Source of the DNA: Jatrophihabitans telluris
GTDB taxonomy: Bacteria > Actinomycetota > Actinomycetes > Mycobacteriales > Jatrophihabitantaceae
Direction of reading: 5' to 3'
Length of the DNA: 64,000 nt
NCBI RefSeq assembly: GCF_023516435.1
Contig: NZ_CP097332.1
Location: 682,001 to 746,000, forward strand
In this document: in pieces, positions 36,659 through 44,479 of the stretch
Layout of the letters: each line of letters opens with the position of its first letter
Numbering within the stretch: the first letter of the stretch is position 1
The notes under the pieces: generated by a model
What the model saw: only the letters and a program-made list of their open reading frames with translations
Databases searched by the model: none
Told to the model about the DNA's origin: nothing
Translations under genes and position numbers: made by a program

Positions 36659-36722
36659 GCATTGTGCGGCCCGAACTTTGGCGACACGCCGGTGGCTCAC
36701 CAAAGTTCGGGCCGCACAATGC
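36659..36722. repeat. Perfect 23-base inverted repeat (hairpin)
   Basis: Arms 36659-36681 and 36700-36722 are exact reverse complements with an 18-base loop, itself partly paired (GGTG-gct-CACC). The left arm begins GCATTGTGCGGCCCGAAC. It lies 7 bases past the stop of the secreted-protein gene, which it could terminate, and 33 bases before the oxidoreductase start. Its length and perfection exceed a normal terminator, so a dispersed palindromic element is also possible. Confidence 0.8.
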
Positions 36723-36728
36723 GCCGTT

Positions 36729-38807
36729 CTAGCGGGGCGGGTGGGTGAGCAGGGTGAAACCGGCGGGGTAGACGGGGACCGTCACCGTGGCGCCGGCGGT
36801 ATGAACCTGCGCCCGGAGCCGGCCGCTGGAGTCATAGGCCGACACGAGCACCGCACCGGAACCCGCGACGGTCACGCTGCGATGGAGCACCCGGGTTCCC
36901 CGGCTGGACAGCAGGACCGTGCCGGACCCGGCCCCGGACAACCGCAGCGAGGACACCACCGGGGTCAGCAGCAGCGCATCCAGCTGACCCGATCCGCCCG
37001 TCAGCGTGGCGGTCAGCGCGGTCTGCCCGGCCGGCAGTGGGCGCGCCACCGGCAGCGGCAGGAGGGCGCCCGGCACCGCCGAGACTCCCTGAGCCCCTCC
37101 GCCGCCGAACCGCACCGCACCCAGCCGTGAGCCGGCGGACAGCTTCAGTACGCCGGCCCGCCCCGGCACCCGGTTCACGACGGCTTCGACCAACCGGTCC
37201 TGATCGGAGGGCACCAGCGTCCACCGCAGGGTGGCACCGCCGGCTGCCTGCACATACCGGCCGCCGCTCCACTGGGACTCACCGGTGGACACGGGATCGG
37301 CGGTGACCACCGTGGCCGGTCCGCCGAGGGTCGCCGCCTCCGCCTCGGTGATCGTCTGGCCGTCGCGTCCCACGATCGTCGCCGACTGCCGGGCCAGCAC
37401 CGCCAGTCGCGGATGAGCATCGAGGGCGAGCATGGTCAGCAAGCCGTGGATCGTCGACTCCGCTCCGGAGTTGAGGTTCACGGTCCCCTCCGGGGAAACG
37501 CCGTCGTCGGTCACGCCGGTTGCCGGGTCGTACACCGCACGGCCCGCCGGGTTCTGGCCGAAGAACCAGCCCGCGGCCACGCCGGCGAGGTCGGTGAGAC
37601 CGTCCGAGTGCGCGGCGTTGCCCACCGCCAGCAGGGCCTGCACGCGAGCGTCTGCACCGTAGGCGATCTGCGAACCGTCGGTCGCAGTGGGCGACAGTCC
37701 GTTGTCAGGTCCGGTCGCCGTGAGCAGCTGAGGGGTGAACAGCGCCGCGTCCGACACCGCTGGTTTGAGCAGCGATCGATCGTGTAGGGCGCCGGAGGCC
37801 GCCGCGAGGGCCGACGGCATCTGGGCGGCCCACGCGTGCCATTGGGACCGGGACAGCGCGGAGGGCAGCAGGGCTCCATACGGCCACTGCCGCACCGATC
37901 CCGCCGACAGCCGGGCGATGCCCCGCGCGAGTTCGGCCAACGCCGGACGAGCAGACGTACCGCCCGCGCGGACGTAGGCCGACAGTCCGAGGACGGCCTC
38001 GGCGCTGGCATCCGCGCCGTCGACGATCAGCCACGCCGGGGTCCGGACTCCGTCGACGAGCTGGTACTGCCCGTAGCGGACGAGGCTCTGCCGGGTGACC
38101 GCGCCGATGGCCAGGTCGAGACGAGCGCGCAGGAATGCCGCGAACGCCGGATCCGCCTGGCGGAACTGGGCGTAACCCTCACCGAGCGCCCAGATCGTGC
38201 GCGCCAACCAGTACGACGCGCCGGAGTCGGAGGGATTGGGCAGCTCCACCGGGGTCGGCGACGGGTTCAGGGTTCCGTCCGGTTGCATCCACAGCACCAC
38301 GTTGCCCGCATTCGGACCGGTCGCGGTCTGCAGGTAGGTCAGGCCCCGCAGCAGCTGGTAAGCCTCGTCGCGACTGTGCGCGTCACCGAACTGCCGCCAG
38401 TGCCTGAGGTAGACGACGGCCGCTCTGGACACGTCGTCGGCGTCGTAGGCGCCCTGGGCGTAGGTGTTGCTCGCGGGGTCGAACGTGCCGCCGCCGACCG
38501 GGGTGTAACTGCCGTCGACGCTGCTGTGGTTGGCGTAGACCCAGAGCTCGCCGACGGCCGGCTGCTGAGCGAGTCGGTAGGTGGTGTGCCCGGCCTGTGC
38601 CGGCGGGGTCACGGCGGTCGTGAGCGAATCCAGGTGAGCCAGATTGGTCAGGTGCGCAGGGTTGCCGGCCGAGGAATGAACCGCCGAGGCAGCCGGGGAT
38701 TTCGCGGACGCGGGCGCGGCGCCGGCCACGACGCCGGCCACGACGCCGAGGACGAGACCACTGGTCAGGATCGTGGCCACGCCGGCCGTGAGAACGCGCC
38801 GGGTCAC
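36729..38807 (-). CDS. Secreted large protein, probable alpha-barrel carbohydrate-active enzyme
   Basis: 692 residues. A Sec signal peptide (1-35, ending APASA) is followed by a helical region (about 80-480) with repeated Trp/Tyr/Gly-rich helices (ASYWLARTIWALGEGYAQF, RSQWHAWAAQMPSAL, AGWFFGQNPAGRAVYD) suggestive of an (alpha/alpha)6 barrel. The C-terminal region is beta-rich (about 500-690). I cannot assign a GH family or catalytic residues. It overlaps the GH130 gene by four bases and is the last gene of a LacI-controlled sugar operon, so it likely acts on the extracellular polysaccharide whose fragments the importer takes up. Confidence 0.6.
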   Translation of the reverse strand: MTRRVLTAGVATILTSGLVLGVVAGVVAGAAPASAKSPAASAVHSSAGNPAHLTNLAHLDSLTTAVTPPAQAGHTTYRLAQQPAVGELWVYANHSSVDGSYTPVGGGTFDPASNTYAQGAYDADDVSRAAVVYLRHWRQFGDAHSRDEAYQLLRGLTYLQTATGPNAGNVVLWMQPDGTLNPSPTPVELPNPSDSGASYWLARTIWALGEGYAQFRQADPAFAAFLRARLDLAIGAVTRQSLVRYGQYQLVDGVRTPAWLIVDGADASAEAVLGLSAYVRAGGTSARPALAELARGIARLSAGSVRQWPYGALLPSALSRSQWHAWAAQMPSALAAASGALHDRSLLKPAVSDAALFTPQLLTATGPDNGLSPTATDGSQIAYGADARVQALLAVGNAAHSDGLTDLAGVAAGWFFGQNPAGRAVYDPATGVTDDGVSPEGTVNLNSGAESTIHGLLTMLALDAHPRLAVLARQSATIVGRDGQTITEAEAATLGGPATVVTADPVSTGESQWSGGRYVQAAGGATLRWTLVPSDQDRLVEAVVNRVPGRAGVLKLSAGSRLGAVRFGGGGAQGVSAVPGALLPLPVARPLPAGQTALTATLTGGSGQLDALLLTPVVSSLRLSGAGSGTVLLSSRGTRVLHRSVTVAGSGAVLVSAYDSSGRLRAQVHTAGATVTVPVYPAGFTLLTHPPR

Positions 38808-39880
38808 GACGTGGTCCGGTCGAGTCGGGCGACGCCGATCGTGGAGTCGGCCATCCCGTAGAACACGTAGTGCTGGCCGTCGACCTCCTCGATTGCGGTG
38901 GGGAAGACGACGTTGGGGACGATGCCCGACAGCTCCTGCTCGGTCTGTGGTTCCAGCAGCGGGGTCTCGGTCCGGGCGATGACCCGGCTGGGGTCCTCGG
39001 CATCCAGCAGCATCGCCCCAGCGGCGTAGCAGACCCGCTGTTGTTGATCCCAGCCCTGCGCCAACTCACCGGTCACGCCGTGATGAATGACCAGCCACCC
39101 TTCGGGCACGCGCAGCGGCGGGGGTCCGGCGCCGATCTTGACCGCTTCGAACTCGTACTCAGGCATGGCCACCAGCCGGTGCTGGTCCAGCTCCGCCAGC
39201 GCGCGCGGATCGCGGGCCACGGCCTCGGCGTCGGCGTAGGAGATCCAGATTCCCGGCCGGTCGTCGGTCATGCCGGCGGGCAGGTACGTCCCCTCACCGG
39301 GGCGGACCCACGACAGGTCCCACATCGGACGGTGCAGCGCCGCGTAGGCGGGCCGGCCGTTCGGGGCGGTGATCACGGATGGGAAGTAGACGACATCCTT
39401 GTTGGGGAACAGGTTCAGATCGGTGTCCAGGTCCGGCTGGTAGCCGAAGCGGATCGGACCCAGCCGCTGCCAGGACCGCAGATCGGTCGAGGTCGCCAGC
39501 GCCGGATGCGGACCCAGCGGGCCGTACGCGACGTAGGTCATCACGTGCACGCCGAGCGATTCGACCCAGGTGGTGCGTGGATCCTCGACGCCGCCGTGGT
39601 CCTTGGCGCGTTCCCAACCGGCGTCGGGCTGCAGGACCACCGAATCTCGACGCACCCCGCTCGGCACGCCGTCGGTCAGTTCCACCTCGGCCAGGCCGAC
39701 CCGGGAGACGTTGCCGGTTTCGACCAGTCGCGGCAGCAACCAGAGCCGGCCATCGGCACTGCGGCCGCTGCCGGGATTGAGAACACCCTCTGCTTCCAGG
39801 GGATTGCCGGGCTCGGGGGTCATGACGACCCCGATCCGGGTGAGCGTGTAGGGAACGGTGCTGGTGACGGAGGTGCTCAA
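38804..39880 (-). CDS. GH130 family beta-mannoside phosphorylase/hydrolase
   Basis: 358 residues, five-bladed beta-propeller type. The family catalytic motif is seen in DHGGVEDPRTTWV, with further blocks DLNLFPNKDVVYFPS and WLVIHHGVTGE. GH130 enzymes phosphorolyse beta-mannosides (mannobiose, mannosyl-GlcNAc, mannosyl-glucose) to alpha-mannose-1-phosphate. No signal peptide, so it acts on imported sugars. It lies 6 bases after the permease gene and overlaps the secreted-protein gene. The exact linkage is unknown. Confidence 0.85.
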   Translation of the reverse strand: MSTSVTSTVPYTLTRIGVVMTPEPGNPLEAEGVLNPGSGRSADGRLWLLPRLVETGNVSRVGLAEVELTDGVPSGVRRDSVVLQPDAGWERAKDHGGVEDPRTTWVESLGVHVMTYVAYGPLGPHPALATSTDLRSWQRLGPIRFGYQPDLDTDLNLFPNKDVVYFPSVITAPNGRPAYAALHRPMWDLSWVRPGEGTYLPAGMTDDRPGIWISYADAEAVARDPRALAELDQHRLVAMPEYEFEAVKIGAGPPPLRVPEGWLVIHHGVTGELAQGWDQQQRVCYAAGAMLLDAEDPSRVIARTETPLLEPQTEQELSGIVPNVVFPTAIEEVDGQHYVFYGMADSTIGVARLDRTTS

Positions 39881-39886
39881 GAGATA

Positions 39887-40801
39887 TCAGCCTTTCACGC
39901 CGGAGCCGATGTCGGTGGAGGTGAATTTGCGTTGGAATACCAGGAACAACGCGATCGCCGGCGCGGCCAGGACACAGGCGCCGGCCAGGATCGCACCGAA
40001 CGGGTTCTGAGCCGTGGCGGACGTCGTGGTGATGAAGTTGGACAACGCCACCGCCAGAGGTTGCTTGTTGTGCTGCTTGGTGATCAGGAACGGCCACAGG
40101 AACTCGTTCCACGGGCCGATGAAGGTCATCAGTGTCGCCGTCAACAGGGCCGGTTTCACCAAGGGAATGGCCACACCGAGCAGGATGCGCAGCTCGCTGG
40201 CCCCGTCGATGCGCGCCGCCTCGAACAGCTCCGGTGGCAGCTGCAGGAAGTACTGGCGGAACACGAACACCGCCGTGGAGTTGATCGCGAAGGGGGCGAT
40301 CATGCCGAGGAAACTGTCGGACAGGCCGTAGTTGCGCACGATGAGCACGTACAGCGGAACCGTGATCAGCTGGAAGGGCACGACCTGCAGCAGCAGCATC
40401 GCGGCGAACAGGGTGCCGCGACCCCGGAACTGCAGTCGCGCCAGCGCGTAGCCGGCCAGGACGCCGAAGACGAGGGTGCACAACAGCACGCCGCCGGTGA
40501 AGATGCCGGAGTTGATCAGCGTCCGGCCCAGGCTGATAGCCGCGTTGATCTGGCTGTAGTTGTGCAGGGTCATGTTGCCCGGGTTGGGCAGCACGCCGGC
40601 CAGCGACGGGTTCTTCCTCTTCTGCAGGGAACCGATGAGCATGTAGTAGAAGGGGAACAGGAACAGGAAAGCGCCAATGCCCAGGGCGATCATCTTCCAC
40701 CAGGACCGCCCGTGACGGACGGGCCCGTTGCCCACGCCCAGGCCGAGGGGCGGCGTGGTGCCGGTGCCGCGCTGTCCGATCCGCTCGTCGTAGATGGTCA
40801 T
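39887..40801 (-). CDS. Sugar ABC transporter permease (MalG type)
   Basis: 304 residues with six predicted transmembrane helices. The EAA loop FEAARIDGASELRILLGVAIP is followed by MTFIGPWNEFLWPFLI. It starts one base from the end of the MalF-type gene. Together they import the presumed mannoside for GH130. No ATPase is encoded nearby. Confidence 0.87.
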   Translation of the reverse strand: MTIYDERIGQRGTGTTPPLGLGVGNGPVRHGRSWWKMIALGIGAFLFLFPFYYMLIGSLQKRKNPSLAGVLPNPGNMTLHNYSQINAAISLGRTLINSGIFTGGVLLCTLVFGVLAGYALARLQFRGRGTLFAAMLLLQVVPFQLITVPLYVLIVRNYGLSDSFLGMIAPFAINSTAVFVFRQYFLQLPPELFEAARIDGASELRILLGVAIPLVKPALLTATLMTFIGPWNEFLWPFLITKQHNKQPLAVALSNFITTTSATAQNPFGAILAGACVLAAPAIALFLVFQRKFTSTDIGSGVKG

Positions 40802-40802
40802 G

Positions 40803-41795
40803 TCAGTCCCGTTCCAGTAGTTGTTGGATGCCGGCGATGACCAGGACGCCGATCACCAGCAGCACTCCGATGGCGGCGGCCACATCGGGATGGTTCTGCT
40901 CGATGCCCTGTTGGTAGAGCACCAGCACGGGGGAGGCCGACTTGCCGTCCGGGCCTCCACCGCCGGTCAGCAGGTACGGCTCGGTGAAGAGGTTCGCGCC
41001 CGTCACGATGGCCAGCAGGGTGACCAGGGTGGTGGCGTGCCGCACCCCGGGGACGGTGACCGACCGGAACTGGCGCCACTTGGAGGCCCCGTCGACCGAG
41101 GCCGATTCGTAGAGCTCCTTGGGTACGGCCTGCAATGCCGCCAGGTACAGCAGGATGAAGAATCCCAGCTGCTTCCAGGTCACGAACAGCGCGATCGACG
41201 GCATGGCCCAGTGCACGTTGATGAGCCAGGACGGGTTCGGGGCCAGCGATCCCAGCAAGCGGTTGACCAGACCGTCGGTGTTGAACAGGAACAGCCACAC
41301 TCCGACGACGGCCACGCTGGCGGTGACGTACGGGACGTAGTAGGCGCCGCGGAAGAAGCTGCGCAACGGAATGGCCGAGTTGAGTGCGGTGGCCAGCACG
41401 AGGGACAGCACGACGGTCAATGGCACGTTGATGACCAGGAAGATCAGGATGTTCAGGAACGCCTGACGGACGAGCGGGTCACTCAGCGCGGTCCGGTAGT
41501 TGTCCAGGCCCACCCACGGGCGCGGCACCCCCACTCCGGGGGCGGTGAAGATGTAGCGGTGGAAGGACATGTACACCGACAGCACCAGCGGATACGCGAA
41601 GATGATCGCGATGAACACGGCGTACGGCAGGCCGAACAGGATTCCGACCGGGTGGCGTCCGAGAACGCGTTCGGGCCACGAGCGGTGATTGCGCCGGGCG
41701 TCGCGGCTGGGTGCGGGGGAGCCGTCCAACGGCGAGGTGTGCCCGCCTCGGCGGCTGTCGTCGGGTGAGATCTGCGCGGTGGTCATGACCCTCAC
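40803..41795 (-). CDS. Sugar ABC transporter permease (MalF type)
   Basis: 330 residues. A polar N-terminus (about 45) precedes TM1 (IFGLPYAVFIAIIFAYPLVL). The EAA loop YESASVDGASKWRQFRSVTVP is typical of MalF-type subunits. It overlaps the binding-protein gene by four bases. Confidence 0.87.
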   Translation of the reverse strand: MRVMTTAQISPDDSRRGGHTSPLDGSPAPSRDARRNHRSWPERVLGRHPVGILFGLPYAVFIAIIFAYPLVLSVYMSFHRYIFTAPGVGVPRPWVGLDNYRTALSDPLVRQAFLNILIFLVINVPLTVVLSLVLATALNSAIPLRSFFRGAYYVPYVTASVAVVGVWLFLFNTDGLVNRLLGSLAPNPSWLINVHWAMPSIALFVTWKQLGFFILLYLAALQAVPKELYESASVDGASKWRQFRSVTVPGVRHATTLVTLLAIVTGANLFTEPYLLTGGGGPDGKSASPVLVLYQQGIEQNHPDVAAAIGVLLVIGVLVIAGIQQLLERD

Positions 41796-43090
41796 TTCTT
41801 ACGGATGAGCTTGTCGATAGCGGCGGCGGAATCGGTCAGACTCGTGGTGACCGGGCTGCGCCCGAAGATCACCGACCTGGACCAGCTGTTGCGGAAGCTC
41901 TGCCAGATCTCCACCGAGTTCGGCACGTTCGGCACTTCGGTGGTCCGGTTCGCTTCCGCCGCGAAGGTCTTGAAACCTGGGTTCTTGGTGAAGAAGGCGG
42001 CGTAGGTGCCGAGCACGTCTTGTCGGAGGGGCATCTGCCCCGTCACGCTGAGCAGCGTGCCGTCGGCCTGCTCGCTGGTGCTGTACTTGAGGAAGTCCCA
42101 GGCGGTCGCACGGTTCTTGCACGAGGCGTACATGGCGACGTTCTTGGCGTCGGAGAAGGTGTGATCGTCTCCGACCTTGCTTCCGGACGACGTCGGCACG
42201 GGGACCACGCCCCAGTCGACCTTGCCCTTGTAGGAGGCGATGGCCCACGGTCCCACGATGGACATCGCGGCGACGCCGTCGGCGAAGGAGTCACCGTTGT
42301 AGGCCTCCTTGCCGGCGAGGTTCTGCCGGTACAAGCTGGCCCAGAACTGCGCCACGGACTGACCGGCCTGATCGGCGAAGACGGCCTTGTCGGCGGTTAT
42401 GAGCTGGCTGCCGCCGCTCTCGGCGGCATACATCGAGTAGAAGTCGTACCAGGACTGGTAGAACTCGCTCGACGGTGCGGGATAGATGGCGTACTTGGCC
42501 GCCTTTGAGGCGACGATTTTCTTGGCCGTGTCCAGGAACTGCGAGTACGTCGACAGCGGTGGGTTCGTGGTGGAGATACCGGCCTTGGCGAAGATCTTCT
42601 TGTTGTAGAAGATCATGACGGGATTGGTCTTCCACGGGAGCTGGTAGTACTTGCCATCCGGAGATTTGTACTGGGCCGCTTGGTCACCGGAGCGGGTCTG
42701 GATGTACTGCGCCGCACCGGGAAAGTCGTCCAGCGCCACCAGGCCGCCCTGGGCCTGGAAGGTCGGTACGGAGGCGGGGGAGGTGTTGTAGATCAGGCAC
42801 GGCTCGCTGCCGGCGACGATGCTGGCCCCGATGACTTCTTCCGAAGACTTGTTGGCCGGGATCTCCTGGCCGGTGACCTTCTCCTGCGGATGCGCCTGGT
42901 TCCACTGGGCCACGAGTTGCTTTCCCCACTGGACCTCCTGCGCGTTGTTGGAGTACCAGATGCTGATCGGGCCGTGAGCGTCCTTGGCGGTGGCGGCATC
43001 GACGGCGTGGACGCGACTGCACCCGGCGGACAAGCCGACCGCGAGCAGCGCGGCCAGCCCGCCGGCGATGGTCCGTGTGGCGGCTCTCAT
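41792..43090 (-). CDS. Sugar-binding lipoprotein of ABC importer
   Basis: 432 residues from the ATG at 43090, which overlaps the LacI stop by four bases; longer open frame upstream is an artefact across the LacI gene. The signal peptide ends in LSAGC (Cys about 24). The mature family 1 solute-binding protein has ISIWYSNNAQEVQWG, FYNKKIFAKAGI and AAMSIVGPWAIASYKG. The presumed ligand is a mannoside or manno-oligosaccharide, judged from the GH130 gene in the same operon. Confidence 0.87.
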   Translation of the reverse strand: MRAATRTIAGGLAALLAVGLSAGCSRVHAVDAATAKDAHGPISIWYSNNAQEVQWGKQLVAQWNQAHPQEKVTGQEIPANKSSEEVIGASIVAGSEPCLIYNTSPASVPTFQAQGGLVALDDFPGAAQYIQTRSGDQAAQYKSPDGKYYQLPWKTNPVMIFYNKKIFAKAGISTTNPPLSTYSQFLDTAKKIVASKAAKYAIYPAPSSEFYQSWYDFYSMYAAESGGSQLITADKAVFADQAGQSVAQFWASLYRQNLAGKEAYNGDSFADGVAAMSIVGPWAIASYKGKVDWGVVPVPTSSGSKVGDDHTFSDAKNVAMYASCKNRATAWDFLKYSTSEQADGTLLSVTGQMPLRQDVLGTYAAFFTKNPGFKTFAAEANRTTEVPNVPNSVEIWQSFRNSWSRSVIFGRSPVTTSLTDSAAAIDKLIRKK

Positions 43091-44163
43091 GTCTTCTCCT
43101 TCACGCGTGGACTGCGTTTTCTCGTTGGTTGGCCGGGGCAATCGCCGATGGACTCCCGCAGAACCGCTGCCGCTGCGGGCAGTTCCAGATCCGGTGGCGA
43201 TTCGCCCGCGATCAGTTCGAGCAGCACCCGGGTCGCGGCCTGTCCCCACCCGAACGGGTCGGTGCGCACCGAGCTGAGTGGCGGGTGCAGATGTTCGGCC
43301 AGGGTGATGTCGTCGAAACCGACGATCGACAGGTCGGCGGGTACACGCAGCTGGTGCTGCTGGGCCACAGCGATGCCGGCGATGGCCATGACGTCGTTGC
43401 CGTATACCAGTGCGGTCGGTCTCGGACGGCGACGCAGGAGCTGCACGGTCGCTTGCGCACCCCCGGCCGCGGTGAAGTCGGCGACCGCGCCGAGGTTGGC
43501 CGGCAGGCCGGCGGTGGCCAGTTCCTCGGCCCAGGCCCGTCGGCGGCTGCGCGAGTGCAGAAAGGTCAGCGGGCCACCGACGTGACCGATGTGGCGGTGG
43601 CCGCGCTCGATCAGGGCCCGGACCGCGGCGGCGACGCCGTGGGCGTCGTCCAGGCACACGGCCGGATGGGGTGATGTGACATCCGGACGTCCGAGGGTGA
43701 CTGCCGGCAGCGCGAGCTCGGCCAGCAGCGCGATCCGCTCGTCGCCCGCTCGCAGATCGGTGACGAACACGCCGTCGACGCGGCCATCGGCCGACAGACG
43801 GCGGTAGGTCTCCTGCTCGATCGCCGGCGTTGCGACCATGTTGAGCACCAGCGACTGGCCGGCCTCGGCGAGCACGGTCTCGACTCCCGCGATGAAAGAC
43901 GGGAAGAAGGGGTCGGCTCCGAGCAGTTCCGGCCGGCGCGCTATGACCAGGCCGAGCGCGAAGGCCTTCGACTGCGACAGGGATTTCGCCCGCGCGTTGG
44001 GGGTCCAGTTCAGCTCGGCCGCGGCGTCCAGGATGCGGCGCCGGGTTGGTTCGGCCACGCCGGGCCGGTCGTTGAGGGCGAAGGAGACCGCGCCCGCGGA
44101 TACTCCGGCGCGGCGGGCCACGTCGGCGATCGTGACCCGGCTGCCTTTGGCGGTGCGGTTCAC
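43087..44163 (-). CDS. LacI-family repressor
   Basis: 358 residues from a GTG with CGGAGGA upstream. The LacI DNA-binding headpiece (VTIADVARRAGVSAGAVSFAL, about 10-30), the hinge helix (NARAKSLSQSKA) and the sugar-binding core (about 65-340, with IVGFDDITLAEHLHPPLSSV) are complete. It is the first gene of its own sugar operon and probably represses it through the CTAAAGCGGTTTAG dyad located in the promoter 240 bases upstream. Confidence 0.9.
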   Translation of the reverse strand: MNRTAKGSRVTIADVARRAGVSAGAVSFALNDRPGVAEPTRRRILDAAAELNWTPNARAKSLSQSKAFALGLVIARRPELLGADPFFPSFIAGVETVLAEAGQSLVLNMVATPAIEQETYRRLSADGRVDGVFVTDLRAGDERIALLAELALPAVTLGRPDVTSPHPAVCLDDAHGVAAAVRALIERGHRHIGHVGGPLTFLHSRSRRRAWAEELATAGLPANLGAVADFTAAGGAQATVQLLRRRPRPTALVYGNDVMAIAGIAVAQQHQLRVPADLSIVGFDDITLAEHLHPPLSSVRTDPFGWGQAATRVLLELIAGESPPDLELPAAAAVLRESIGDCPGQPTRKRSPRVKEKT

Positions 44164-44176
44164 GGGTTCCTCCGTT

Positions 44177-44234
44177 GTCCGGTTCGAGGCGTGCCGGTCG
44201 GCTCGTCGTCCGGTTCGAGACGTGCCGGTGGGCT
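44177..44234. repeat. 27-base direct repeat in the LacI leader
   Basis: Copies at 44177-44203 and 44208-44234 share 25 of 27 bases (starting GTCCGGTTCGAG), with period 31. The first copy begins 14 bases from the LacI start codon. Confidence 0.8.
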
Positions 44235-44402
44235 AGGGCTGTCGTGTGCCGACGACGCTGGGCGGGAGTGGCCCGGGCCGGGATCAGGGCGCCGGGGCGT
44301 CGATCAGGACTGGCCGAATGCGGCCACGTGGTTGGGCGGTTGCCGCGCGAATTGCACTGCCTGAGAGGGTCAGGCGGTTTTGCGACGCTTGTGACGTCTC
44401 TG

Positions 44403-44431
44403 AAACTAAAGCGGTTTAGCGAGGCTGTCAA
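44403..44431 (-). promoter_or_regulatory. Consensus promoter with LacI-type operator
   Basis: On the minus strand, TTGACA (44431-44426) and TAGTTT (44408-44403) are 17 bases apart, the best promoter in the window. The dyad CTAAAGCGGTTTAG (44406-44419), with the CG centre typical of LacI operators, fills the spacer and overlaps the -10. It should be bound by the LacI-family product of the first gene. Confidence 0.75.
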
Positions 44432-44479
44432 GTATGTCCGGTCTGCCAGAACTGATGGGTTTGGTCAGCCTTCGAGGAA

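Larger units (their letters stand above)
44164..44479. other. Leader and promoter region of LacI-controlled operon
   Basis: This 316-base gap between the LacI gene and the nuclease-helicase gene holds the operon promoter near 44403-44431 and a roughly 230-base transcribed leader. The leader contains a 27-base direct repeat and a small perfect hairpin (GCCTGA/TCAGGC near 44357-44373 read on the minus strand). I see no small ORF with a convincing start. Confidence 0.5.

Noticed and set aside
43091-44431. Extension of the sugar-binding lipoprotein frame through the LacI gene
   Set aside because: The lipoprotein signal peptide starts at 43090. The upstream part is a shadow of the LacI gene in another frame.
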